In this document: positions 54,097-63,600 of the stretch, in pieces
Position numbering within the stretch: position 1 is the first letter of the stretch
Layout of the letters: each line of letters starts with the position of its first letter
Origin: Thiomicrorhabdus sp. Kp2
GTDB taxonomy: Bacteria > Pseudomonadota > Gammaproteobacteria > Thiomicrospirales > Thiomicrospiraceae
DNA length: 64,000 nt
Assembly (NCBI RefSeq): GCF_000478585.1
Contig: NZ_ARWI01000001.1
Coordinates: 1,736,001 to 1,800,000, forward strand
Direction of reading: 5' to 3'
The notes under the pieces: model-generated
What the model saw: the letters and a program-made list of their open reading frames with translations, nothing else
What the model was told of the DNA's origin: nothing
The model's database searches: none
Made by a program: the position numbers and the translations under genes

Positions 54097-55482
54097 TTAA
54101 CGCCCGTAAATATCATCTACACGCACAATGTCATCTTCACCTGTGTATTCACCCACTTGGACTTCTACCATGACCAAATCGATTTTACCTTGGTTTTCTA
54201 AGCGATGAAGTTGTCCCATTTGAATATAGGTGGATTCATTTGGACGAACTAAAAAAGTTTCATTTTCAACGGTCACGGTAGCGGTGCCAGATACTACAAT
54301 CCAATGTTCATTACGGTGAAAGTGTTTTTGTAATGATAGGCGTTCACCAGGTTTGACAACAATACGTTTTACTTTGTATTGTTCTGAAGCTTGCAATACC
54401 TCATAAGTTCCCCAAGGACGGTGAGCAAGTCGATGTATCTCGGCTAATTCAGGTGCTTGTTTTTTAATTTGTGCGACAACTTCTTTCACTTTTTGTGAAC
54501 TGCCTTTTTTAGAGATTAAAAGGGCATCACTGGTGTCCACCACCAATAAATCATCGACATCAATTAAGGCAACTTGGCGTTCACCCGTTACAATTAAATT
54601 ATGGTTGGCATTCACACAAATGGGTTTGGGTGAATCTTTTAATCTTGGCAAGATTGAGTTTACCAGGCCTGGTTGTTTAACTTCATCGTATAAGGCATCA
54701 AAACTGCCTAAATCAGACCAACCCATGTCGCAAGGCACTACTTTGACTTTGTTTGATTGTTCCATTACCGCATAATCAATGCTGTCTTCAGGAATGGCTT
54801 GCATGGCAGCAAGGTCAATATTAATTTCGTCACCATTGTTGTCTTGCGGCATGGCTTTTTTACAGGCCTGGTAGATTTCTGGAGCATGTTTTTCAAGTTC
54901 TGCTAAAAATACGCCTGCTTTAAAACAGAACATGCCAGAGTTCCAATAGTAGTTACCTTGTTCGATATAAGATTGGGCCACTTCAGCCGTTGGCTTTTCT
55001 TTAAATGACAAAACATCATTTCCATTAGATTCAATATAGCCAAACCCTGTTTCAGGGTAAGTCGGTTTTATGCCAAAGGTGACTAGATAATCTTGTTTGG
55101 CAATCGCTTTGGCTTCTTGAACGGCTTTTTCATAAGCGGCTTGGTCTTTTACTAAATGGTCTGAGGTGGTTACAAAAACGATTTCATCGGCATTTAAAGC
55201 CATGCAAGCTAAAGCAATCGCTGGAGCAGTGTTACGCCCAGCGGGTTCCAGTAAAAATTGATTAGAGTGGGAGTCTATTTGCTCTAACTGATCTACCGCC
55301 AAAAAATACTGGTCACGGTTAGAGACAATCATCGATTTTGAACATAAAGAGGCATTACGCAAAACAGTATCTTGAAACAGTGATTTACCTTCAAATAAGC
55401 GTACAAATTGTTTTGGTAACATGGTACGACTTAAAGGCCATAAGCGAGTGCCAGAGCCTCCGCATAGAATAATATTAATCAC
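54097..55482 (-). CDS. manC: Mannose-1-phosphate guanylyltransferase / mannose-6-phosphate isomerase
   Basis: 461 residues starting at GTG 55482 (AAGGAAC upstream). N-terminal nucleotidyltransferase signature LCGGSGTRLWPLSR (~6-20), FKEKP (~155), and a C-terminal cupin isomerase half with RPWGTYE (~358) and VKPGERLSLQKHFHRNEHW (~375). Makes GDP-mannose for surface polysaccharides. It is a single leftward gene right of the island; the AT-rich DNA upstream is shared with the divergent gspC. Two CAGGCCTG sites (54664, 54863) lie within it. Confidence 0.92.
   Translation of the reverse strand: MINIILCGGSGTRLWPLSRTMLPKQFVRLFEGKSLFQDTVLRNASLCSKSMIVSNRDQYFLAVDQLEQIDSHSNQFLLEPAGRNTAPAIALACMALNADEIVFVTTSDHLVKDQAAYEKAVQEAKAIAKQDYLVTFGIKPTYPETGFGYIESNGNDVLSFKEKPTAEVAQSYIEQGNYYWNSGMFCFKAGVFLAELEKHAPEIYQACKKAMPQDNNGDEINIDLAAMQAIPEDSIDYAVMEQSNKVKVVPCDMGWSDLGSFDALYDEVKQPGLVNSILPRLKDSPKPICVNANHNLIVTGERQVALIDVDDLLVVDTSDALLISKKGSSQKVKEVVAQIKKQAPELAEIHRLAHRPWGTYEVLQASEQYKVKRIVVKPGERLSLQKHFHRNEHWIVVSGTATVTVENETFLVRPNESTYIQMGQLHRLENQGKIDLVMVEVQVGEYTGEDDIVRVDDIYGR
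54662..54673. repeat. Palindrome ACCAGGCCTGGT, copy 4 (inside manC)
   Basis: Perfect 12 bp palindrome in coding DNA. A second, one-base-shorter relative ACAGGCCTGGT lies 200 bp away at 54862-54872. Confidence 0.8.
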
Positions 55483-55807
55483 TTGTTGTTCCTTACTGTT
55501 TTGGTGGTAAATCAGGTATAGATTTTTTGGTTATTATGCCAAAATAGTCTATAAGTTTGTTTTCTTTTAAAGAAGTTGTATCTCTTAGGCTGACTTTATT
55601 GGTGGATAATGCGTTTGATGGTTTTTTGAATTGTTCAATTGGTCTAATGAATTGATTTAGAATAATTAGATGTTCAGTCTTGATGACGTGCTTTTAAAAT
55701 GTCTATATTATGTAATTAAAGCCAATTAAATTATGGTGATAATGCCTTTTTAATGCTAAGGATAATGCATAATAAAGTAGAAATAATAAAATTACTTCGG
55801 AGTTCTT
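55483..55807. other. Divergent intergenic region, manC / gspC
   Basis: 325 bp, AT-rich, with poly-A/T patches. It must carry both promoters; I see no clear operator, RNA gene or repeat. Confidence 0.45.
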
Positions 55808-56620
55808 TTGGATACCTTAACTAGAAGCAGAATGATTAATGGATTATTGATTCTATTACTTATACTCGTTGCATGGCTGTCAGGTAAGTTGTTTTGGACT
55901 TTTACGGACAGCCCCAATCAAGTATTAGTTGTTCCCGCTCTTCAAGAGAGTTTGTCTGTTAATCAGCAAAAAGGGGGGATTGCGCCTGTTTATCTCTTTG
56001 GGCGAGTTGAATACGCGGCTGACGAACCGCCCATTATTTCACAAGAAAACGTCAAAAAAACCAGCTTAAATCTCAAGTTACTGGGTGTACTTGTTGCACC
56101 AGGATTTGGTGTGGCCATTATTGAAAACAGTGGTAAATCAGAGAGCTATAGTCTTGAAGAAACCATTCAAAATGGTGTGGTTCTAAAAGAGGTTTACCCT
56201 TCTTATGTTGTACTTAATCACAATGGGCTTTTAGAAAAGCTACAAATGGTTGAGGAAGAGGATGTCTTTACTCAAAGTACGGATGCTCCTGAGTTAAATC
56301 AAAGACAGCTTACCATTTTAAAACATGTTAAAGAAAATGCTTTGAAGAACCCAATTACCATTATGCGCTATGTTCGTTTTGAAATGGTGCAACAAAATGG
56401 CAAGGTGGATTCGGTAAAGGTCTGGCCTCAAAAAGAGAAGGAGATTTTTCTCTCTCTCGGCTTTAAAGCTGGCGATGAGTTGAAGTCTGTAAACGGTTAT
56501 TCGGTGGCTGAGTTGACTAAATCACCTGCTTTATGGCAAGAGCTTTTGAAACAAACAAATTTAGATTTAACCGTGATAAGAGATGGCCAAACACAAAATT
56601 TGTTGGTGCAACTAGATTAA
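55808..56620 (+). CDS. gspC: Type II secretion system protein GspC
   Basis: 270 residues starting at TTG 55808, chosen because CGGAG lies 6-7 nt upstream. One membrane segment (~10-32, GLLILLLILVAWLSGKLFW), a homology region (~80-160: LNLKLLGVLVAPGFGVAIIEN..., YPSYVVLNHNGLLEKLQM) and a C-terminal PDZ-like domain (~190-270: KVWPQKEKEIFLSLGFKAGDELKSVNGY). GspC links the inner membrane platform to the GspD secretin. It normally precedes gspD, but here a hairpin and leftward genes follow. Confidence 0.85.
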   Translation: MDTLTRSRMINGLLILLLILVAWLSGKLFWTFTDSPNQVLVVPALQESLSVNQQKGGIAPVYLFGRVEYAADEPPIISQENVKKTSLNLKLLGVLVAPGFGVAIIENSGKSESYSLEETIQNGVVLKEVYPSYVVLNHNGLLEKLQMVEEEDVFTQSTDAPELNQRQLTILKHVKENALKNPITIMRYVRFEMVQQNGKVDSVKVWPQKEKEIFLSLGFKAGDELKSVNGYSVAELTKSPALWQELLKQTNLDLTVIRDGQTQNLLVQLD

Positions 56621-56678
56621 GTCAATAGTCATTGGTATCCCTGAGTAAACAAATTCTCTAGCTTGCATGAGGGAGCTT

Positions 56679-56718
56679 ACCGTAATATTAGCTTTATTAA
56701 TAAAGGCAATATTACGGT
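56679..56718. terminator. Perfect-ended hairpin between gspC and the cytochrome gene
   Basis: Inverted repeat ACCGTAATATT / AATATTACGGT with an inner A/T-rich stem. It lies between two converging genes, so it may stop transcription from both sides; a long T run is absent, so a mobile-element end is another possibility. Confidence 0.5.
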
Positions 56719-56736
56719 CAGTAAAAACCTGCCACC

Positions 56737-58344
56737 TTAGGGCAGAATCCAAGTCGCATTTTTAGTATCTACATGCCCTTCCACAATCGGTAACAAGTAA
56801 CCCCCCTTGGTAAGGAACCGTTGGTTGGGTCCAAGAGTCGCTCTAGGATGGATTGGAACATACACCGCTAACCCTTGGGCATGATCGAGTGAATCAAGCA
56901 TGTAATCCCGCAGTAAATAACGACGTATGTGATTGAGTGCATCATTAGTGGCCAAACTGGCAAAAAATGCCTCAGACTGAATTCGAGGGTAGTTAATTTC
57001 GATTCCTCGTGTTCGAGCCCAAGCGTTAAAACGCTCCATTGCGGAGTCAGGTTGACCTGGTAAATAGTAGGGGTGGGCTACAAATATATGTTTGGGGGTT
57101 GATAGAGGTAGATTATCAAGATTACGATTTAGTAGTGTTGATGAGAGGTAGATACGCTCAACTGGAAGTGGGTGCTTGAAATTTGCAAGTTGCTCACTAT
57201 TTAGCCAAAGTATGGTTGCAACATCCGATTTTTCAGACAGAGCTTTAGTCAATTCGGCTATAGGAGGGGAGTCTGAGCAAGAAAAACGAAGGTTTTCTAC
57301 ACTAAATTTATTTTCCAATAACTCTGAACGTAGGTTGTTTGCTACTTGTTCAGACGCCTCTCTACAGTATATTTGGATAACTTTTGAAACAGGGTGTGTT
57401 GTGAGGTGGTTAGCGATTAGATTTGCTTCAAGGTCGAGACCCTGTGAAAAATGTAGCGTATAAAAGCCTGTCGAATCAGCGTCAGCTAAATCGGTGGACG
57501 GGAATAGACAAGGTATTTCATGCCGCTCGCAAAAGCGACCAATAGGCTTCCAGGAGCCTGCGCTTAATCCCCCCATCATGGCAAATACGGGATTACTTTT
57601 GTATTGGTTTTCGAGCTGTTTGTCCCAGCTTGAGCGTGGACCACTGAGATTCCAAATATCTAAAACCCAGTCGCGATATAACGTCGGTAGTTTGCTTGCT
57701 GGTGTCTTTCCTCGGTTCCAGCGCAAACTCTCGAGACGAGTTTGCCTATTTTTCTCATTAACATAGGTTTGTAGAACGGATAGAAATGCATCGCGTTTAT
57801 GTTCGTCAATCTCGTCAGTGATTACCGTAGCTAATCGAATGACCTTGTCATTCACTCCTGGCGCTGGAGCGCTAGATAATTTCTTTAGGTAAGATGTCAG
57901 AGCTGTTATTTCGTTATCGGAAAATTGATATCGAGGCATCAGAGGATCAAGTTTGCGACCCGCAGGATTCACTCCTGTACGAAGTGCACGTGCAAGACTT
58001 TGTTGATTATAAGCTGGGCGTGGCGGAAGGGTGGAATCAGAGAAGAGAAAGGGACCTGCAATTGGCAGAACTTGGTAAGTACCCTCAGAAGTACCCATGC
58101 CACTACGACCATGGCAGTTATGACAACTGAATTGATTCCCTGATATGCTAACATCGCCAGTAACAATTGCCGTTATAGGTTCTCCCGAGGGGCGAATGCC
58201 TTGTCTATAAATTCTTTGTCCAGAATCTATTTTTTCTGCATCGGCCGCTGTGGTCAAAGAAGGTGCAAAAAAAACACTGCTTCCAAGAAGAACAGCCGAA
58301 ATGAATACGCTGTAACTCAATGTTGAACTCAGAGAGCGATTCAA
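56737..58344 (-). CDS. Cytochrome c fused to periplasmic-binding-protein-like domain
   Basis: 535 residues with signal peptide (to TTAAD). Residues ~40-150 are a mono-haem cytochrome c: CHNCH (~72) and a Met in LDPLMPRYQFSDNEI (~132). Residues ~165-535 resemble a type I periplasmic ligand-binding protein of the amino-acid/branched-chain type (VIRLATVITDEIDEHKRDAFLS, NPVFAMMGGLSAGSWKPIGRFCE, DVATILWLNSEQL). Fusion of the two is uncommon and suggests a redox-coupled sensor or electron carrier. Its ATG overlaps the SCO1 gene's stop, so it is co-translated with it. Substrate unknown. Confidence 0.75.
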   Translation of the reverse strand: MNRSLSSTLSYSVFISAVLLGSSVFFAPSLTTAADAEKIDSGQRIYRQGIRPSGEPITAIVTGDVSISGNQFSCHNCHGRSGMGTSEGTYQVLPIAGPFLFSDSTLPPRPAYNQQSLARALRTGVNPAGRKLDPLMPRYQFSDNEITALTSYLKKLSSAPAPGVNDKVIRLATVITDEIDEHKRDAFLSVLQTYVNEKNRQTRLESLRWNRGKTPASKLPTLYRDWVLDIWNLSGPRSSWDKQLENQYKSNPVFAMMGGLSAGSWKPIGRFCERHEIPCLFPSTDLADADSTGFYTLHFSQGLDLEANLIANHLTTHPVSKVIQIYCREASEQVANNLRSELLENKFSVENLRFSCSDSPPIAELTKALSEKSDVATILWLNSEQLANFKHPLPVERIYLSSTLLNRNLDNLPLSTPKHIFVAHPYYLPGQPDSAMERFNAWARTRGIEINYPRIQSEAFFASLATNDALNHIRRYLLRDYMLDSLDHAQGLAVYVPIHPRATLGPNQRFLTKGGYLLPIVEGHVDTKNATWILP

Positions 58345-59081
58345 TTTAGTAGCCTTGTGGTTACTTCCCGAGTCAAGTCTGTACTACTGGCAAGACCGTC
58401 TATGCGAATCCATTCAGTACTGTTAGGCTGTTTCAGCAGGGTTAATGGCCTATGATTCATTTTTGAACCACTGAGGGCATTAAAGCGGGTTAGAACTTGA
58501 GAAATATCTTTGCTGTCACCTGTGAGGAAAGTCCAATCAGAATCCGCTTCGAAGAGTTTAGCGTATTTGCTGAGAACGGGTGGTCTGTCATACTCTGGAT
58601 CAATTGAAATAGAGATTAACTTCATATTTGATCCTGCTTTACCGAGCTGTTTTCGCATCTGTGCAAAGGTCGCAGTCATCACAGGGCATATTGTATTACA
58701 TGTTGTAAAAATAAAGTTTAGGGCTATTGGTTGGTCAGAATTGAGCAAGCTCTTTAATGACACATTAGTACCAGTTTTATCGATTAACGTTACTTCAGGC
58801 ACGTCATATTGCCGTGTTGTAACTGAGTATTTTGGATTTTCCATTGCTGCTCGGTGCATGGCATGTTCGTCCATTTCCATGTGATTGCCATGATTCATGT
58901 GGTTACTATGATCCATGTGTAGCTGATGGTGTGAATGTTCAGATTTCTCAGAATCTTCACTGCTCCATGCAGGATTATTGCTTGTAAATAGCAATATTAG
59001 ACTTGCTCCTAGAATGCTACCCCAACGCGATGATACTAGGGTTTTACGGCTAGATTTTTGCTGTGAATATAGGTTACTCAT
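58341..59081 (-). CDS. SCO1/SenC-family copper/thioredoxin-fold protein
   Basis: 246 residues. N-terminal anchor or signal (~18-38), a His/Met-rich segment (HHQLHMDHSNHMNHGNHMEMD), and a thioredoxin-like domain with CNTICPVM (CxxxC copper motif, ~130) and MNHRPL supplying the conserved His (~217). SCO proteins assemble or oxidise copper centres such as CuA. It overlaps the cytochrome gene by 4 nt. The extra His/Met segment fits a copper role here. Confidence 0.88.
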   Translation of the reverse strand: MSNLYSQQKSSRKTLVSSRWGSILGASLILLFTSNNPAWSSEDSEKSEHSHHQLHMDHSNHMNHGNHMEMDEHAMHRAAMENPKYSVTTRQYDVPEVTLIDKTGTNVSLKSLLNSDQPIALNFIFTTCNTICPVMTATFAQMRKQLGKAGSNMKLISISIDPEYDRPPVLSKYAKLFEADSDWTFLTGDSKDISQVLTRFNALSGSKMNHRPLTLLKQPNSTEWIRIDGLASSTDLTREVTTRLLN

Positions 59082-59217
59082 GTTGTCATCCTCTATCTTT
59101 AATACTCAATTTTTCCATCACTAATACATCAAATAGATGGATAGCGATAACCTCTCGGTTGGAATCTTGTCAACACTATCGTGATAGCTTTATGGAATTC
59201 GATTTTTGCTATATTTT

Positions 59218-60012
59218 TTATTTTCCTTGTCTGGCAACAGCCATGCCTAGGGATGGCATTGTGAAACGATTGTTGTCAATCTTTGGGTTAATCTCTACAC
59301 TTTCAATGGTGAGAAAATGTGATTTTTTATCACCTTCAGTCTGGGTTTCCTGTCGACTTGCAATCAATAATCCATTTGTATCTTGCCAGTCGTGGTAAAA
59401 GGTCTCAACTCGTAGCTTTCTTCCCGCCAGATTTCGTAAGGCTTCGACTTTAACTTCAAGAGCCGTTTCTTTGTCAAGATACACCCAGCGCACGTCACCA
59501 CTAGGAAGGCTTACTTTGAGTTTAAAGGTTTCTCTACCAGCAACGGTTTCCAGGCCTAGAATCTCTATGGCATGTCCTCGTTCTTTGTATTTGTAGAGCA
59601 GGCCATATAGATCAGCGGAGTCTGCCGCCATGTGAAATTCATTTTCAGTCATCGGTTCAGGATGTCTACGACCAAGAAATGGCAACAGCTTCCAGCCTGT
59701 TTTACCGTCAATGGCCTGTATGGATGATTCCCCATCGAAGACGAATTCAAGTCGCATTTTGTTAGGACGTTTTTGTTCAAGTGTGTAGGGTAGATTCATT
59801 CCCTGGCCAACATCGATGCGTCCTTTGAGTTGAATTGAGGAGACTTCTTTCCACTTATCAGCGCCACCGCGAGCTTCAATATTACGATCAACAAGGTTGG
59901 TCACAGCGCGAGCGGCCTTTTGCTCAGGAGAGAAATAATAAACGGGTGAGAAATAAATTGCCGTCAACCCTAGAATGAGCACGATTGTAACTAAGCTTAG
60001 TTTTTTTGACAT
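59218..60012 (-). CDS. LolA-like exported protein
   Basis: 264 residues with one N-terminal hydrophobic anchor (~5-25). The remainder reads as a LolA/LolB-like half-barrel (IQLKGRIDVGQGMNLPYTLEQKRPNKMRLEFVFDG, AIDGKTGWKLLPFLG, VYLDKETALEVKVEAL). Such proteins bind lipids or lipoproteins in the periplasm; the function is uncertain. It lies in the cluster with SCO1 and the small exported protein. Confidence 0.65.
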   Translation of the reverse strand: MSKKLSLVTIVLILGLTAIYFSPVYYFSPEQKAARAVTNLVDRNIEARGGADKWKEVSSIQLKGRIDVGQGMNLPYTLEQKRPNKMRLEFVFDGESSIQAIDGKTGWKLLPFLGRRHPEPMTENEFHMAADSADLYGLLYKYKERGHAIEILGLETVAGRETFKLKVSLPSGDVRWVYLDKETALEVKVEALRNLAGRKLRVETFYHDWQDTNGLLIASRQETQTEGDKKSHFLTIESVEINPKIDNNRFTMPSLGMAVARQGK

Positions 60013-60032
60013 GGTCGTTCTCCTGAAGAATC

Positions 60033-60557
60033 TTATTGAACAATGAGCCGCTCAGCGAGGAAGTCGCCAATCTTGATGGTAACGTGTTCTCCTGGTTTGA
60101 CTAACTTGCCAGGGTTGGCAAAGAACATCCAATAAGTGTGGTTGGCCAATGGAGGATTGGAATTTCGTAATGCGCCTGTCTTGGCTGGCGTAGGCACGAT
60201 GAGTTTTGTACTACTCTCATTGTGGGTTAACTGTGGTTTGCTCTGTCGTTCAAATAGTGCTTTTGCTTTTTCTGGATCGAGTACTTTATATCGAAATTCA
60301 AGCATGTATCCTGCCGCAGAGGTACGTACATATAGAATTTCAACACCCCATTGACGTTTCATGTAAGTTTTTTCACGGGGATGGTGAGCGACTTCTTTTA
60401 TATTGGAATTTTTGAGATTAGGGCTAGTTACATTTGAAAACGTTGCTGCCGAACTCCACTGAGAGAATCCCAATATCGTGATGAGTATGAGCCCGCCAAT
60501 TATTGCTATTAACGACTTGGCATTTGCTGTAATTGTTATTTTCATTACTTGTTGCAT
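60033..60557 (-). CDS. Unknown small exported protein
   Basis: 174 residues from ATG 60557 (an in-frame start further right would overlap the beta-helix gene and is unlikely). One membrane/signal segment (~15-32), then a beta-rich domain (WGVEILYVRTSAAGYMLEFRYKVLDPEKAKALFE) ending in VTIKIGDFLAERLIVQ. Not recognised. It lies between the beta-helix and LolA-like genes, 20 bp from the latter. Confidence 0.62.
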   Translation of the reverse strand: MQQVMKITITANAKSLIAIIGGLILITILGFSQWSSAATFSNVTSPNLKNSNIKEVAHHPREKTYMKRQWGVEILYVRTSAAGYMLEFRYKVLDPEKAKALFERQSKPQLTHNESSTKLIVPTPAKTGALRNSNPPLANHTYWMFFANPGKLVKPGEHVTIKIGDFLAERLIVQ

Positions 60558-60657
60558 ACTGCTAGGCCCTTTATCTAATAATATCTTTTGAAGTGATTTT
60601 AAAGTAGTGAAGCTTGCGGATATTCCGCAAGCTGTATAGCGTTTTAATCCCTCATCG

Positions 60658-63600
60658 TTATAATCGACGCTCATCTGCACCACGGTCGAACCTTGCTCCC
60701 TGAGGTCTAACATCGTTGTCAATATCAAGTGCCGAACGAGGATTGGTTGCATTCAAGTTACGAATGGTTCTACCGTTATTTAACCCAGCTGAAGCCGCTC
60801 CTATGTGATAATTCCAAGGTCCAGTTTCAGCCGCCCAGGGTACGGCTGGCTCAGGGGTTAGCGGGCCAAAACGAATATCTAACATATTGCCGCCTTCACC
60901 AAAGGCTGGCGTTACCCGCATTGGTCCTGGAGTGCTCAGGCTCCGAGAACCGTTGCAGTACTCAGAGATGAAGTCTGGGTTTCCAGTAAGATTGGTTGAA
61001 TGATAGCCTCCCGCAAGAGAGGTGAGTATTGAGTGTCTTGGATTGAGCTTGAGACTGCCTGACAAAGGTATTTGTGGTTCGCCTAGAACACCTAGATCCC
61101 AATAGTTTGCTCCAGCTGAACACTGCCCGGGGCTGGCTGGAGATAGAGCTGGCTGTAATGTTGAGCCGTCGAAAGAGAATGCTCGATTGTGCCAAATAAT
61201 GTTGTTAAGCAACTGTAGTGGGTTCGAGAATCCATTTGGTTCATTTAGAGCTGAGGCCAAAGCGAGGCTGTAACGCTCTGCAGAAATACCAGCTGGTTGT
61301 GGTGTTGTGGTGTTACCAATAATAAGCCCACCCATGGTTGCAGTACTGTCATTATTAGCAATGGTATTGTTGTTGATAACAGCTCTTACAGTGTCCTGTA
61401 GAGAGATACCAGCACCAGAATAACCCGCTACATTATTAACAATCACGTTATTGATGAATCGCAATAACCACGGTTTTCTTGCTTTATTATTTCTTTGTTG
61501 GAACCCAATCTCGCTACCATTAACAAACTGGGTACGGATACCTCCACCGTGTCCACTACCAGCCTGGTTACCCTGAATAAGGTTAGCATTCACTTCTACT
61601 GAACCAGTTCCGAGAGTAAGAGCTGGTGGTTCAGGTTGCTCACCTCCTATAAAGATACCACCACCAGATGGGGTCGCAGTCGGATCGAAAGATTGGTTGA
61701 ACATAATACGGTTATGATCAATCATTCCTGAATGGCTTTGACCCAGATGCGCAATACCAGCACCATTACCACTTGCATAGTTACCGCAGATGAAGTTATT
61801 TGACACTGTGTAATTAAAGGTACCTGTTGCGAGAGCAAGCCCACCACCGATACTTTGTTCGCCAATAGCACCATTGATTGTGATTGCGTTATTATGGATA
61901 TTTAAGTTCTTATTGAACACAATGTAACCATTCGCGTTTGCTTGCTGATTCACGTCTGGTAAGAATGGATGGCCTACGCGGATACCTCCATGTAGGAATC
62001 CTGAATTGCCTGTGATGTTATTATTAGCTACCTCAAGATTATGTGCGTAACCGTTGATGAATATACCGCCCCCACTATTCGCACCAGTAATGGTAAAACC
62101 GTCAATGCGCGAAGGATGGCGAGCGAAGCGGTTTGGCCCATTGCGTTTTGCAAGTACTGTGATACCTGCGCCACGCTCTGTTGGTAGTCCCGCAATTTGT
62201 CCAGGTAGTAAATCAACTGTTCCGCTACTGATTAGGCCGTCAACTTTATCTATCCAGGCCTGTAGTTTTTCTGTAGGGCGCTGATTTGCATCGATAATGG
62301 TATTCGCGCCAGAACCCTGCAGACGAACTGGTTTCGACATAATGACTAGCTCGTTATAATTTCCCGATTCGACTAGAATCAGAGCACCATTGGCTGCACC
62401 ATCAATTGCTACTTGTATCGATTCTCCCGCCGCAACACGGACAGGGGTCTCGTTACTAACTGTTAAAGTCACTGTGTTGACGGATGTTTTTCCACTGTCT
62501 CCACGTGTGACAACGAGTTCACCTGTCATTGCTGAAGCTGGCGCAACAACACGGATTTCATCAGGCGTCCAGGATTGTATCGATAGAGCCTGTTTGATAC
62601 CGTTACTGTCAATCAATTCTACGGTGGCTGTATTTGAGCTGGCACCGAAGCTTAAGTCTCGGACGATGGTTGGTATATTGTAAGGTGCCGTTGCCAATGG
62701 TCCTTCATAGGATGGGTTTGGCACCTCTACTGCCGTTCCAGCGGAATGAATAACAATCGTTTCCCCAGGTGCCACAAGCGGTCCAAAAGTTCCCGCCGTA
62801 GCGTTATCAACCGAAGTGATTACTGGAGTGCCTTTGCTGGCTTTACAGTCAGCTGGGTTGAAACCTCCTGCAAATGCGGCTTGTGGCAACACAGGGGTGT
62901 CTAGATAGGTTGTTGTTCCAGGCATAAACTGCGCCGTATAACATGCAGTACCGTAGTTCTCCAGTTTGAAAGGGTCAGGCTGACCATCTCCTGCATCATT
63001 CATACAGGCAGACATCATTGCTGGTGAGTAACCACTTGGAATTGGAATGTTTGCAGTATAAGTTGAAGGTAAAACACCATTGAACCGACCGAAGGCATCA
63101 CCGTAGGTACGGTATATCTCTCGTCCAGCCCAGTCACGCAATGAAATTGGCAAGTTAGCAGGCCCCCATTTCTCACCGAAGCCTGGCGAAGCAGGGTTAC
63201 TCTCGTTAGAAATGTCGTCGAGTACTAATCCCGTGAACTGTGCCGCAACTGGAGTAGTGGTAAATAGATGGAAGTCTGCTGCAGCTTGTCCTTGATCGGC
63301 AAGTACAACTTGTTTACGATTACATAGCGGACGCAGAGCATTTGCAAAAGGCGCTGGTTCAGCCACGCTGGGGAATAGACTCATGGTGTCAGGTACCTCG
63401 CGTAAATCTCCCACACAAGATGGCTGCGCTATGCCTGGTTCGGGTGCTAACGCAGCGGCTACAGTGGCTGCATCAGGGAAGGTAAACACGCCAGGTCCTC
63501 CAGCAGGTGGTGATACTGATACGGTTGAGAAGATGTCACCAAAACCGACGTTAACGTCTTCTTCTTTGATTAGCTCGTAACCTTCTGGTGGCACGACCTC

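Noticed and set aside
60558-60752. Upstream extension of the small exported protein
   Set aside because: It would overlap the beta-helix gene and place the membrane segment in the middle; ATG 60557 gives a normal exported protein.
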